A program made the translations under genes and the position numbers. From Leptobrachium leishanense (Eukaryota > Chordata > Amphibia > Anura > Megophryidae), in NCBI GenBank assembly GCA_009667805.1, contig CM019064.1, forward strand, positions 271,603,662 through 271,667,661: a stretch of 64,000 nt of DNA, written 5' to 3'. Below are positions 20,892 through 33,326 of the stretch, one piece after another. The notes beneath the pieces are model-generated. The model had not been told where the DNA came from. It saw only the letters and a list, made by a program, of their open reading frames with translations, and did not search any database. Positions within the stretch are counted from its first letter, which is position 1, and every line of letters starts with the position of its first letter.

Positions 20892-21804
20892 CAGGGTTAT
20901 CCAAAGAGATCCGAATTGCTGGAGAAAGGTAACCGAATGCTGAAAATCAGTGTTCGGTTACCTTTCCTGGCCATTCGACTATCCAGAGAGCAGGCAATTC
21001 ACCAAATCCTGGCGAATTGCCTGCACATACGGTGCCTGTTCGGTGCCTGTTCGAGGGCAGTGAAATCCCCATAGAGAAGCACTGCTTCGGCTATTCAGAG
21101 AACACAAACCAGCAGTGAAAGGTTCCCCTAATGCCCTGCCATTCGGTGGTTTAATTCGGCAAGTTAATTCAGGAGAATCCCATAGACTTCAATGTTAAAA
21201 ATATTCCCGTTTTAATTCAATATCCAATAAACCGTTCATTATAAAATTCTGCAGCAAAAAGTCTCTTTATTTATAGATTTTTTAGGATACTTTAAGCATT
21301 TTTCTGATATTTTTTTTTTTTTTTTAAAAGTCCGATTTTTTTTTGATTTTTTTTTTCAGTTTACTTATTTTTTTTGTAACAGCCCTCTTTATTATCATTC
21401 CCTGGACCTCCTGTGAAAATTTCAGACATTTTCGCTCAGTAGTTTCTTTGCAAACAGCGTTTCATTTTCCCAGATTCATACAAATGGTTTTTCTAATTTA
21501 TTCACTGCCTCCTCTACGTCACAGCTGCTTCGGCTCTGTGTGATTCGGCTCATGTTCGGCTCCTGTTCGGCTCCTGTTCGGCTTCTTCAAAGGTTAATCC
21601 AGATGTTTTTGCTTGTTTTCAGCGTGCATTCGGTTAGTGTTCGTCAGGTTTTCGGCAGCTTTTCCCTGCAATTCGGGGACCCTGTGGTGTTTGCTGAATA
21701 CACCGCAGGGTCACCGAAATGGGATCGGCAAAAGGAACCGAATTGAAGAGAACGAAAAGTCACCGAACGTGCGGTGACTTTTCGAATCTCTTTGGATAAC
21801 CCTG
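20892..21804 (-). mobile_element. CAGGGTTAT-family MITE, complete, inverted
   Basis: 913 bp with the same termini as 19619-20521 in opposite orientation, flanked by TTA on both sides (20889-20891, 21805-21807). Close identity over the whole length by eye, with some indels and poly-T length changes. Confidence 0.9.
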
Positions 21805-21807
21805 TTA

Positions 21808-22195
21808 GTTAGTCTCATACACCCACGCCTCACAGCTTTGCTAGGGAGGGAGAATATTAAGCATCCCAGTATAAAAATAAAATAGATTTTCAAGTGATTC
21901 TATCATAACTATAGTCATCTGAAATCCTTCTATGAAACACCACAGGACGTAGGAGAGATTCAAGTTAGAATATAATGTTTAGCCGATTTAAAGATAAATA
22001 TCTTAATGTAAATATTTTGTTTTGCTTTTACATCGTCATAAAATTGCTATTGGATTTATGTTGGTAAAATCTAATATTTTAAAACTATCTTTTGTAGAAG
22101 GACTTCATTTACTGTCTAAATTGGTTTACACGTGGCCAAAACATGTCAGATTTTTCAGAGAAGTGAAAGATGTCCTTTTGTTTCTCCTCTCATTA
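21808..22195. other. Spacer, no feature seen
   Basis: AT-rich, no supported gene. Confidence 0.45.
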
Positions 22196-23040
22196 GGGGT
22201 TATTCAAAAAGCACCAAAATATCGCTGACATTTCGGTGCTCTCTTGTTCCCGGCAGTTCCCTTCAATTCAGGGAATCAAAGTTCCCCACCCTGCGGTGAA
22301 TTCAGCATTCACAGCAGGGTCCCCGAAGTGCAAGGAAAACTAGCCGCAAACCCGTTGCAATCCCGCTGGAAAAACCACGGCTGAACACAGCAGAAAAAGT
22401 CGATGTGCCGCCGCGCACATCGCAGACCAGCTGCCGTAAAAAGTCAACAAGCTGAGGAACGGGGTAAAAAATGTAAAAATCAGTATGCTTGAAAGTTTCA
22501 AAATTGAAACGCTGTTTGCAATAAAAACTACTGAACGTAAATGTCTGGAATTTACATATAAGATCCAATGAATGATAATAAAAAGGTCTGTTGTAGAAAA
22601 AGGAAACAACGATTAAAAAAAAAAAAAAATCCAGAAAAATGTCTGAAAGATCCTAAAAATTTATAAAGAGACTTTTTACTGCAGAATTTTACCGCAGAAT
22701 AAAATAATAAACAGTTTATTAGATATTGAATTAAAATGGTAATATTTTAACATTGAAGTCTATGGGACTCGCCTGAATAATCCTGCCGAATGAAAGCACC
22801 GAACAGAAGGGCACTTCATCAACTTTTCACTGCTGTTCAGTGTCTCTGAATAGATTAATCATTGCTACTTTATGGGGATTTCACGGCCTTCGAACAGGCA
22901 CCGTATATGCAGCCAATTCCTCAAAATTGGGCGAACTGCCTGCTCTCTGAATAGCCGAATGGCCCCAAAATGTCACCGTATGCTGAATTTCAGTGTCCGG
23001 TTACATTTCGGCAACATTTCGGACCTCTCTGAATAACCCC
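22196..23040 (+). mobile_element. CAGGGTTAT-family MITE, subfamily B
   Basis: GGGGTTATTCAAAAAGCACC to CTCTCTGAATAACCCC, 845 bp. The interior order (subterminal hairpins, AACTACTGAACGTAAATGTC, core module, right half with ACCGAACAGAAGGGC) matches 45757-46643. The terminal CAGGG is degraded to GGGG. Confidence 0.82.
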
Positions 23041-24484
23041 AATTGTTTTGACGTGGGAGGCAAAGTGTAACCAACTGGCCAATCAGGCCTCGTAAGTCTC
23101 TGATTATCCAAATTCACTTCACATAGCTCCTTTCGCCATCGAGAGAGGCATTTGCCTCTTAATTATTATTATTTTTTGTTAAATGGAATGCTGTTGGATT
23201 CCTTACCTTGTTAAATAGCCCTGGGCTTATCAGCCTCCTTGCTGATAGAGACACAGGTGAGACACAAGACCACCCTGGTGTCTCTGGTCACTGGTTGGTA
23301 AGTTTTAATTTCTTAGAGAATTCTATATCATTTGAAAGTTAAATTTAGGCTCTTTTAGGGGCTTTTAAAAATAGCTGAGACTGGGGAAGGTCAGGGCCTT
23401 AGCTATCAAAGGGTTAACATGGGAGGGGGACTAATTTAATCATAGGGGTTTCACATTAGATTTAAGTTAAGAGAGGGTGGGTGTGCCTCTATTTAGTATT
23501 AGTTTTAAGGGGGCATATTTTTATACATTTAGATTTATTTACGAGGGGTTAATTGGACATGGGAACCAGGGGTTCCTCTTATGTCATTAACCCCCTAGGC
23601 CCCATGGGATTTTGTATGGGAAGCAGGTAAGCTAGGCTGAAGCCTGCCCTCTTTCCATATTAACTCTTAGGTGGACCTCTTAGCCACCTAGCCACCTTGC
23701 AAGAGGGTGGCACGCCAGCTGACCTTTACATGCATTATCTTCTTGCCAGCATGGGACCAAACCCACTGGCATCCTGCGTTTACAATCATTTCAGTGAATT
23801 GCACAAAACATTGTGGCTTGAACTTTCGATACCCTCGCTGTACCACAAATCCTCACTGACTGCAGACCCTTGCTGCACTACAGACCCTCGTTGATGGTGT
23901 AACCCCTCTGGCTACCCCATTGCTTTGCCAAGACTCCTGCTTTGCCAAGAATCAGTTTCCATTGACTTACATTCATGCACGTGGACTTTACTCAGCCTTG
24001 GTCCTGCTCTGTCCATCTGTTGGTTAGTCAGTCCCTCTTCCTGTCTACGTGTTCTGTGTCTCCCCCATTCCTGTCTAGCCCCTCACTCTAGTACGGTGCT
24101 GTGTGTATATGGTAAACCCCTATCGAATATCCTTAGCTTGGCTTCCCCGTGTGTATAACTGCATCCTGGGCTCATACCCAGGCTGACAGGTGGGAAGAAG
24201 CAGGAAGAAGAAACAAGAAAAGGAAGAAGAAGGCAAACAGAGACACTGTGGGCAAACCAGCAGGAGACTCATGGGATACATGAGACAAATGGGACAGACA
24301 AAGTACAGAAGGCAAGTAGGAGGGCTGGTTGTAGATAAACAGGTTGCAGGGATGTAGGTAGGAGTCCAAATATGCAGGGAAACTGTAGGTTGGAGTTGCT
24401 GAGCAGTGAAGACTGGAGACCGGAGAGGCAAGGACACTGGAAGCTGGAGACCAGGAACAGGAGACAGGGAGCAGAGTAGAAGGT
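23041..24484. other. Spacer, possibly old retroelement sequence; no gene
   Basis: No ORF of recognisable family. The C/T-rich phrases (CTGCCTGTCTACGTG-like) around 23990-24180 and GA-rich stretch 24185-24480 resemble retroelement flank or low-complexity sequence. I cannot bound an element. Confidence 0.35.
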
Positions 24485-24832
24485 TCTGGGAACAATAAAG
24501 CTGTGGAATTCTCTGCCTGTTGAGGTGGTTGGGTCTGAGTCTGTACAGACTTTTAAAAAACGACTGGATGATTTCCTGCAGACACAGAATATTAAGGGTT
24601 ATAATATTTAATATGTGGGTAAAAGCTTCTTGATCCAAGGAGAAATCTGACTGCCATTCTGGGGTCAAGAAGGAATTTTTTCCCAGTATGTTGCATATTG
24701 GCAAGCATTTCAGACTGGGTTTTTTGCCTTCTTTTGGATCAACAGCAGTAGGTTATGTGGGAGAGGCTGAACCCGATGGACGCATGTCTTTTTTCAGCCT
24801 ATATAACTATGTAACTATGTAACTATGTAACA
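24485..24832 (+). mobile_element. CR1-type LINE 3' end
   Basis: Encodes the end of a CR1 reverse transcriptase protein (KLWNSLPVEVVGSESVQTF..., stop near 24611), then a 3' UTR ending in short direct repeats of AACTATGT. The Trp-Asn-Ser-Leu-Pro motif and repeat-terminated tail are CR1 hallmarks. It is 5'-truncated, as is usual. The tail differs from that of the CR1 at 27543-29264, so it is a separate subfamily. Confidence 0.88.
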
Positions 24833-24835
24833 CAA

Positions 24836-25217
24836 TGGGATAAACAATGCTTCTAGCTGGCTTACACCAAGAATAGTGCAATGTTGAAGCACTAGAGAGA
24901 GGGCGTGTCTCCTTTATATAAGGAATACAGGGCTCATTAGAGGGAACACCTGTGTTGCCTGCAAGAGAGCCAGAACTGGCCTGAGACAGATAGGGCAATG
25001 CAGGAAAGGTGCTGCAAGGGTATATTCATGAGGGAGCAGCACCAAATTGAACCTTCTTGCGTCGGTGGCAGCGGTGTGTTCCCTGGCTCGGGATGTGACA
25101 CTGGGTTCAGTGCTTATATATTTGTCCTTGTGTCTATATTTATTTAGTTCAGATCCGTTCACTTTAAGGACAGATCTGTCAGATTAGGGTTTAATTGTTT
25201 AGTGCTGGTTATTTTGT
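24836..25217. other. Flank of L1 insertion, LTR-like; no gene
   Basis: TGTGACACTGGG (25094) and, beyond the L1, CCCCTGTGACA (ending ~34676) could be the ends of an LTR split by the L1. No duplication supports this. Nothing coding. Confidence 0.3.
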
Positions 25218-25251
25218 GCTGGGTCACTTCTTTTTCTTGTATTCAAAAGCT

Positions 25252-25257
25252 TTTATT
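25252..25257 (-). terminator. L1 polyadenylation signal AATAAA
   Basis: AATAAA on the minus strand about 20 bases before the short A-tail and the 3' target duplication, the expected place for the L1 transcript end. Confidence 0.7.
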
Positions 25258-25896
25258 GATGTGTTAAAGAGAGATTATACAAATAGGTAAGCATCAGTTA
25301 TAGATCAGAAAAAAGCACAGTGTACAATCAACAACATATAATGCAGTCCAGTAAGCATTTTGTAAAGTAAAATCCAAGAGACAAGTAAGTACTGGCACGT
25401 GTGTATACATATGTGCATCAGAAGGAGTAAGCAAGCGATATATACAGTGTATCTCCTTATTAATCCGATTAAAAACAATCCCTAAATATAGGGAAACAAG
25501 TATGTAGATTATTGGAGGAAAAGAAGCGGGTTAAAGAAGATGAACAGAGTAAGGGTGGGAGTAGGGGAGAGATGGGAGAGATAAGAGAGAGGAGAAGGAA
25601 AAAAAAGTGTGGGGGGTGAGGGAGGGGGGAAGGGGAGCGATCTGCGAATGAGGAAGATGATACACCTCCGCAGTAAGGTGCGAGACAAAAGAATCCACTT
25701 CTTGCTCTTTCTCCGTTCTGTGTGGCAAATGCTCCTGGTCTCAGTATCTCAGTAGACCTGCGAGCGTCTGGGTTTGTCAACGATCGCGCTTCGTGGCGCC
25801 CCTTGTTTTCTCTCTATTCTCCTCTGTTCTTTTCATTCTTTTTCTCTTTTTGGCTTTTTTTTATTGTTATCTGTTTCTTTGTTCTATATTCCTAAA

Positions 25897-27542
25897 CTAC
25901 GGTAGTATTGTGTATCTCCGGCGGAATGCATACGAATCGCGGAACCTGTCCCAGTAGAACCATTTCAACAAGTGATCCAGGTTTTGTCTCTCCGACTGTT
26001 GAGCTGCTAGGTTATCGACTGCTCTCATTGCTTCGATCGTTTCTGTCCACTCCACAAATGAAGGAATCTCTAAAGATCGCCAATGAGCCGGTATAAGGCG
26101 TCTTGCGGCCAGAATGAGGTGGAGGACCACTGAGTTACGCAAAGTTCGTTGCGCTCCAGGTAAATGCAGAAGAAGATACACTGCCGGTGCAAAAGACAGG
26201 TCTAAACATCTGCCACCAAGCACCAAAAAGGGGTGATCTTTTCACAAGACTACCAGATGTGTAGGTACGTACCGGTCTGTATCCCACAGTGCCACAAATC
26301 GAATCGCATGATAGTGAAAAGTGAGCAGTTTGATGAGGTGGGTAGTACCAGAACATTAATAGCTTGTAAGAAGTCTCGATCATCTTAAATGCCCGGGAGC
26401 CATTTAGTGTAAGGTAAAAAGTCTTAGACCATACCTCAGGAGCAAAGTCAAGCACTAGTAGTGTTTCCCAGCGACCGCATAATGGTGGTGGAGAGGTATC
26501 ATGTTTCTGGAGCAGAGCATAGATGGTAGAGATGCTCTTAGAGAGCAGTAGGGCAAGCTTACAGAAGTCTTCGAAGGGCGTGAGTTGGCGCAGGGGTCAG
26601 AAACTCTCAGGAGAGAGTTTACGAAATGTTGCAACCGATATAGGGCAAAGTGATTTCCAAAAGACAGGTGGTCAGTGCTGTCAGAAGGCCCAGGTATCTG
26701 AACCACGTTGTCCTGAAGCACCTGAAACAAAAACAGTCTAGACCAGTCCATAAATCGACGATGTAGGTTGATCCCTAGTCCCGGGTGGAATTCTGGGTGG
26801 TGTTGAAGAGGCAGAAGCGGTGATAAGGAGGGTGTTAGGCCAAATGGTCCCCTGATCCTCCACCACACCAGAAGGGTGTCTCTATACAGACCAGAGGGAG
26901 GCAGTTCAGGTCTCAAGAGCTGTGAGGGCAACCAAGGCACAGTCCACAGGGGTCTGCGCACCTGTTTTTCCTCTAGGTCCAGAGTTTGTATGATCCAACA
27001 AGCATCCAATCCAGGAGTCGTGACAGTTGTGCTGTATAAAAATAGAGCTTTGCATCTGGTAGAGCCAGTCCGCCCTCCAGCCGTGGGCGACGAAGAAGGT
27101 GAATCCTAACCCTCGGGCGACCTCTAGGCCATATAAAGGAGAGGAAGATAGAGTCAAATTCCCAAAAAAACGAGCGTGGCAGGGACAAGGGCAGGGCCTG
27201 GAGTACATACAGGAGGCGGGGCATCACGTTCATTTTAAGAACACTGACTCTACCCAGCCATGAAAGGGGAAGGTTAGTCCATGAGGACATATCTGAGCGG
27301 AAGGCCCTCAACAGTTGTTCATAGTTGTGTCCATACATGCCATCCGGAGTATTTTAAATCCATCCAGATACCAAAGTACTTAAGCCGAGATTCACACCAC
27401 TTAAAAGGAAAGTGAGATTGAGCGTGTGAGACATCTAGAGGAGACATGTGAAGGCCTAGCATATTAGAATTGTCGTTGCTAATCTTATAGCCGGATAATT
27501 CACTGAAGATCTGGATGGAAGGAAGGAAGGTATGTAGAAGAG
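25897..27542 (-). pseudogene. L1 ORF2, C-terminal part (decayed)
   Basis: Continues the reverse transcriptase beyond the CR1 insertion: SELSGYKIS, PFKWCESRLKYFGIW (about 27500-27370), a frameshift near 27345, then GRVSVLKMNVMPRLLYVLQA and RRPRLEGGLALPD, all standard L1 phrases. The frame then changes several times before ending in ...WFYWDRFRDSYAFRRRYTIL and a stop at 25897. Non-functional. Confidence 0.88.
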
Positions 27543-29264
27543 GATAAAAGTCTCGCTGACTGCCTCAATGAATATTTTTGTTCAGTCTTTGCAGAAGAAA
27601 AGGAAGGAAAGGGACCTCAGTTAGGAGAGAACACTAAAGAGACATTTACATATGAGTTTACAGAGGAGGAGGTTCTAAAGCAGCTGTCTAAAGTAAAGAC
27701 AAATAAGTCAATGGGGCCTGATGGGATCCATCCTAAATTATTAAAAGAGCTCAGTGATGTAATAGCAAAACCGTTAACAGATTTATTTAACCAATCCTTG
27801 TTAACAGGAGTCGTCCCAGAAGACTGGAAATTAGCAAATGTTGTGCCCATTTACAAGAAGGGTAGTAGGGAGGAATTGGGGAACTATAGGCCAGTTAGTC
27901 TTACGTCAGTAGTGGGGAAATTAATGGAAACCATGTTAAAGGAAAGGATTGTTGAACATCTAAAAACACATAGATTACAGGATCAGAAACAACATGGGTT
28001 TACCTCAGGGAGATCATGCCAAACTAATCTTATTGATTTTTTTTATTGGGTAACAAAAATAATAGACACAGGTGGTGCAGTAGACATTGCTTATTTAGAT
28101 TTCAGTAAGGCTTTTGATACTGTTCCGCATAGAAGGCTTATCAATAAATTGCAATCTTTGAGCTTGGATTCCAATATTGTTGAATGGATTAGGCAGTGGC
28201 TGAGTGACAGACAACAGAGGGTTGTGGTAAATGGAGTTTATTCGGTGCAAGGTCTTGTTACCAGTGGGGTACCTCAGGGGTCAGTACTTGGACCCATTCT
28301 CTTTAATATTTTTATTAGTGATATTGCAGAAGGTATTAATGGAAAAGTATGTCTTTTTGCTGATGACACAAAAATTTGCAACAGGGTTGACGTTCCTGGA
28401 GGGATCAGCCAAATGACAAATGATTTAGGTAAACTAAAAAAATGGTCGGAGTTGTGGCAATTGAGTTTTAATGTGGATAAGTGCAAGATAATGCACCTGG
28501 GACGTAAAAACCCAAGGGCTGAATATAGAATATTTGATACAGTCCTAACCTCAACATCTGAGGAAAGGGATTTAGGGGTCATTATTTCAGAGGATCTAAG
28601 GGTAAGTAGTCAATGTAATAGAGCAGCAGGAAATGCTAGCAGAATGCTTGGTTGTGTAGGGAGAGGTATTAGCAGTAGGAAAAGGGAAGTGCTCATGCCA
28701 CTGTACAGAGCACTGGTGAGACCTCACTTGGAGTACTGTGTGCAGTACTGGAGACCGTATCTCCAGAAGGATATAGACATCTTAGAGAGAGTTCAGAGAA
28801 GGGCTACTAAAATGGTGTACGGCTTGAAGGAGAAAAGTTACCAGGAAAGGCTTAATGATCTTAACATGTACAGCTTGGAAAAAAGACGAGACAGAGGAGA
28901 TATGATAGAAACATTTAAATACGTAAAGGGAATCCACAAGGTAGAGGAAGGGAGTATATTTAAAAGGAAACAAAATAGCAAAACAAGAGGACATAGTCTT
29001 AGATTAGAGGGGCAAAGGTTTAAAAGTAACATCAGGAAGCATTATTTTACTGAGCGGGTGGTGGATACATGGAACAGTCTTCCAGTAGAAGTGGTAGAGG
29101 CCAAAACAGTAATTGAATTTAAGCAAGCATGGGATAGGCATAAGGCTATCCTAAACAAAAGATAAATCCAGGTCAAGTATCCATGTAATTGGGCAGACTA
29201 GATGGGCCGAAAGGTTCTTATCTGCCGACATTTTTCTATGTTTCTATGTTTCTATGTTTCTATG
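27543..29264 (+). mobile_element. CR1-type LINE, 5'-truncated, nested in L1
   Basis: Begins within the reverse-transcriptase region (DKSLADCLNEYFCSVF) and ends with four units of TTTCTATG (29233-29264), closely resembling the ATTCTATG tail of chicken CR1. L1 reading resumes on both sides, in the order ...MPHLLEH | LLHTFLPS.... No long target duplication is seen, typical for CR1. The endonuclease region is absent. Confidence 0.93.
27711..29165 (+). CDS. CR1 reverse transcriptase, 484 codons, intact frame
   Basis: RNA-directed DNA polymerase of a CR1 LINE, which copies element RNA at a nicked target. The frame is open back to 27543; 27711 is only the first ATG, so it is not the element's natural start. 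Motifs: GPDGIHPKLL (2-11), NYRPVSLTS (58-66), AYLDFSKAFDTVPH (127-140) with the first catalytic Asp, SGVPQGSVLGP (185-195), and LFADD (215-219) with the catalytic Asp pair. The C-terminal part has LVRPHLEYC-type thumb sequence and WNSLPVEVV near the end. No stop or frameshift, in contrast to the surrounding L1, so this insertion is the younger one. It lacks the endonuclease and cannot move alone. Confidence 0.92.
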   Translation: MGPDGIHPKLLKELSDVIAKPLTDLFNQSLLTGVVPEDWKLANVVPIYKKGSREELGNYRPVSLTSVVGKLMETMLKERIVEHLKTHRLQDQKQHGFTSGRSCQTNLIDFFYWVTKIIDTGGAVDIAYLDFSKAFDTVPHRRLINKLQSLSLDSNIVEWIRQWLSDRQQRVVVNGVYSVQGLVTSGVPQGSVLGPILFNIFISDIAEGINGKVCLFADDTKICNRVDVPGGISQMTNDLGKLKKWSELWQLSFNVDKCKIMHLGRKNPRAEYRIFDTVLTSTSEERDLGVIISEDLRVSSQCNRAAGNASRMLGCVGRGISSRKREVLMPLYRALVRPHLEYCVQYWRPYLQKDIDILERVQRRATKMVYGLKEKSYQERLNDLNMYSLEKRRDRGDMIETFKYVKGIHKVEEGSIFKRKQNSKTRGHSLRLEGQRFKSNIRKHYFTERVVDTWNSLPVEVVEAKTVIEFKQAWDRHKAILNKR

Positions 29265-31443
29265 TGTTCCAAGAGATGTGGCATGGAGTTTCTTGGACTC
29301 GGGAGTAGGAATAACAGATCGTCAGCATATGCTGACACCTTGCGCGTATGCCTAGCGCCTTGAATGCCCTGAATTCGACTGTCTCGGCGAATCGCTTCCA
29401 AAAAAGGCTCCAGGAACAGGGCAAATAGAAGAGGAGACAGGGGGCAGCCCTGCCTGGTCCCATTAGAGATGCGGAAGGAGGGCGATAAAGCCCCATTAAC
29501 CCTTACTCGTACCGAAGGTAAGTTGTATAAGGAACGTATCCATTTCAAAAAGTGCTTAGGGAGACCAAAAGCCTCTAGTGTCCGGAAGAGGAAAGGCCAG
29601 CCAACCCTATCAAAGGCCTTCTCCACGTCTGTAGACAAATGGAGAAGGCTTTGTTTATAAGTGGTTGACAGTGCAACAGCGTTCAGAACTCTCGTTGTCG
29701 CATCCCTCGCCTCCCTCCCGGGAACAAACCCTACCTGGTCAGGTCCTACCAGAGTCGGCAGGAAATTCTTAAGTCTGTCAACAAGAATCCTAGCCAGGAT
29801 CTTAACATCGCAGTTCAAGAGCGAAATGGGCCTAAAGTGTTTGCATTCCGTCAGTTCTTTCTCAGGTTTAGGAATCACTGCAATAGTGGCTGCCAGTGTG
29901 TGGGGGGAAAATTTTGAGCCATCCCGCACTGCGTTAAACATGGAGAGTAAAGGAGATGAAAGGGTTTGTGGAAAGGCCTTTTAATATTCCACTGGAAAAC
30001 CATCTGGGCCGGGGCATTTATTATTTTTGATGTGTTTAAGAGCCACTGCAAGCTACTCCGAGAGGATAGGGTCGTCCAGGGATGAAGCTTGGGTTTCCGA
30101 AAGGCAGCGGACTATGTTGTTTTTCAAGTAGTCAGTGATGCGTGGTAGCAAATCCGGGGTCTGGTCTCATCCCTGCCGTTATAGAGTTCAGTATAATAGC
30201 GTACAAATTCCTGCAATATCTCGTCGGGCCGGGTGGTCAAGGTATTATCTCGGAGTTTAATATGCGGCACATAAGACTGTTCCTGGCGTTCGCGCAGATG
30301 TTTAGCCAGTAACCTACCTGGCTTGTTTTCCTGAAGAGTGAAAAAAGCCCGGGATTTAAGCGCCAAGAATCGGATGTTTGCCTCTAGGAGATCGTTAAGC
30401 CTTTTCCTGCTATCTAAAAGTCGTCGATAAATCTCTGCCGTTTGATCGGTCCTGTGAAATGTTTCCAGATTCCCAATCTCTTGTAGTAGAGAAGTGAGTT
30501 CAGCCTTCCTCTCCTGTTTCCGGGCTGTCGCTTTCGCAATGAGCAGGCCCCTTATCGTAGCTTTATGGGCCTCCCAAATCGTGTGAGGAGAGACATCTTG
30601 TGTGGCATTGGTCTCAAAATGTTGTTTGAGTGCTTCGTCAAATTCTGTTCTGAGTATTGGGTCCGCCAATAACGATGTGTTAAGGCACCACGTGTATTCA
30701 CGTGATCGATATAGAGGGGAGGTCAAGGTCATGACCACCGGGGCGTGGTCTGACCAAGTTTGTGTGGCGATATGTGCATTAGTTACCAGGTCTAACTGAT
30801 GTTGGGGAAGAAAGAAAAGGTAGAGTCTGGAGTAAGTCTGATGCACCCCCGAGAAAAATGTATAGTCCCTTTCACCGGCATGATACGCTCGCCAGACATC
30901 TACTAATCAGTATGAGTGAAGGGACCTCTTGATCTGTCGTAGAATGTTAGGGGGGATCGAAGAAGAGCCAGCAGACGTATCTATCCGAAGGTCTAAGGAC
31001 ATATTAAAGTCGCCAGCAAGGACCAGGACCCCCTCCTGAAAAGCGTTGAGTTTGCGTAGAATAAAGGCTAGGCATTTATGTTGGCGTGTGTTAGAGATAT
31101 ATACAGAAACGAAAGTATAAGTTGTGTCTGCTATGGTACCTTTCAGGAATGAAAAGCGACCCTGGGGAACAGTAAGTATTCCCGTTTGAGAAAAGGGGAC
31201 ATCTCGCGCCAGAAGGATCGCAACTCTTTTCGATTTTGATTCGGTGTAATTACTAAAATATCCCACGGGGAATTATTTGTCTCAAAGAACAGGACTGTCT
31301 CGTTCTCGGAAATGTGTTTCCTGGATAAAAGCAATAGAAGCGCGGTGAGCATAGAGTTCCCAAAGCAGTCTAGAACGCTTTTCAGGGACATTAAGGCCCC
31401 GAGCGTTATAAGAGACCATACGGAGCTGTTTAGTGGAGAACAT
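29265..31443 (-). pseudogene. L1 ORF2, endonuclease and reverse transcriptase N-part
   Basis: ORF2 starts at ATG 31443 (MFSTKQLRMVSYNARGLN). The endonuclease shows SYNARGLN and QETHF (catalytic Asn and Glu), a frameshift near 31280, VLAGDFN (about 30975) and WSDHAP. A single in-frame TGA lies at 30907-30909. After a frameshift near 30120 the reverse transcriptase follows: FRPISLLNCDVKILA, STDVEKAFDRVGW, GTRQGCPLSPLL and SAYADDLLF. The CR1 interrupts soon after. Order and motifs are those of L1 ORF2 (endonuclease, linker, RT). Non-functional. Confidence 0.92.
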
Positions 31444-33326
31444 GCTATTACCTTCCACAGATCGCCCACCCAGAAGGGAATGGGGAGGAGTGACGAGAAG
31501 AGAAATAAAAAAAAAAGGGGGGGTGGGGGAAGAGGGAGAAAATGAAAATCAAAAAGGCGTAATTACTAGAAGAGGGAAATGAAAAAATATCAGAAGATAA
31601 GAAAAAGATGAAATGAACAAGAAAAGAGAGTGAAGAGGAAAAGAAGTTATAGAATAAATGTGATTGAGTATAAGTAAAAGTATGAGAATAAAGACGTCAG
31701 AGGGAGGAGAAGAAATACCTCTGCCACCCGCTCCGGAACAACGACATCAGAGTCGCGGGGTGGGGTGAAAGGCCAAAAGATAGCAATAGTTGGGAAATAA
31801 GTAGATATATATATCCGAGGGAGTCCCCGACCTTCGCCGCACATCAGCAGTATTATGTAATATAATGAACCATGAGGAAATAACATAAACAGTAGTAAAA
31901 TATTTTCATATTGTCAAGAGGAAAGTATAAAAGGACATGAACTATAAAACGAGATTATATATGATATATAGTAACAAAGTTAAGGATCTGCAACATCCCA
32001 GAGTCCACCGAAAACAATAGGCTCTTTGCATAACCATATAGCACCCGTACTGGAGGATACATAGCATATATATGGACATCATGAGAAAAACAACACAAAA
32101 AAAAACACAAAAAAGGGGGGAAATCCCCCTCACTGATATAATGAATATATCCCACCCCTCTCGAACATTCCGTCCCGACACTGCAAGGTATCAATTCGTT
32201 CAAAATGGAAGTCTGTGGTGTCTAGCATCAAGTGCGTGGTTTCCCTTACCGATGGGTAAGATATGACGTCCCAAGCAATTAAAGTTAAATTATTTTTTAT
32301 CCCTCTTTTGTTTTCTTTTCTCTTCTTCCCCCCTTATGTTTTTTTCTCCTATCTTTTTATGTTATTATTTTTATCCCTATTTTTCCCCTCCCCCTCTCCC
32401 CCTTTTCCCCACCCTCTCCCCCTTTCCTTCCCCTCCTTTTCCTATGTGTTTCCTCCTCTACGTCCCTGATTGTGTCGTTCGTATCCCTCCCTTACTTTCC
32501 GCCCCCTCCCAATACCCTACCTTTTTCAACCATTACCCCGACCCATCCCATACCACCACCTCCAATCGATACCTGTCCCACCCACGAGGTGCTTATAGAA
32601 TGCAATCTCAATGTGTGTCGCGTGTACATCCACGCTGTTCGCAATGCGGTATTCCGATCGATAGCCCTTTCCCCCCCCTTCATTTCGGCATATGTCTATG
32701 TCCTCTCATCGATCTTACCAACCATGTGCCGAGCAATAGATAGAGGTGTGGACCATTGTCACTACAAGCACTACAGGAGTCCACTGTTATCGTGGCAGCG
32801 AGGTTTCCATTGAACTGCAGTGTACTGTACTCGCCATACAGTGGGAATCCAAAGGTATGCGGGTCAAGCGGTCTTCGACGAAGTTCCAGAGTCTCCCAAC
32901 GCGGGCAGAGCAATGTTCCAGTCATCCAAAAGGTCCAGCATACAAGTAGTCTAATCAGACTGGGACAAGTAGTCAATAATCAGACCCCAGTAGAGGGGAA
33001 GCTGCGGTCCATCATCGAGTGCGGAGGAGGGGGTGGCCTTCCCACATAAATGAAAGGCGATAAAAAATAAATAAATAAATAACACACAACAGGATTTCTC
33101 TCACTGCCGTAGAGTTATTTCCTCGCTCAACAGTATAGGTGTCAAATATACCTCCAGAAGAGCCATACAATCATGTAGGGCCACTTAAGGCCAAAAGGCA
33201 TGAGTTAAGATTCCAGCATGATTTCACCGGGGATTTGTGAAAGAATAGACGAGCCATATGGTGAAATAGAAGCTCAGGTCTGGTGGAGAAGTCCCGAAAG
33301 TGGGATCTCAATGATCAGGTGGGCAA
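31444..33326 (-). other. L1 inter-ORF spacer, unusually long
   Basis: 1.88 kb separate ORF1 and ORF2, with no ORF of family type. On the sense strand it contains a long purine-rich tract (plus-strand C/T tract 32283-32570). Either this L1 lineage has a long intergenic region or an unrelated piece has been inserted. Confidence 0.7.

Noticed and set aside
24120..24704. A 194-codon minus-strand ORF
   Set aside because: Low-complexity Ser/Leu/Pro-rich translation of a GA-rich tract running into the antisense of a CR1 tail.
32263..32813. Plus-strand ORFs of 68-135 codons
   Set aside because: Pyrimidine-rich antisense of the L1 spacer; no domain.
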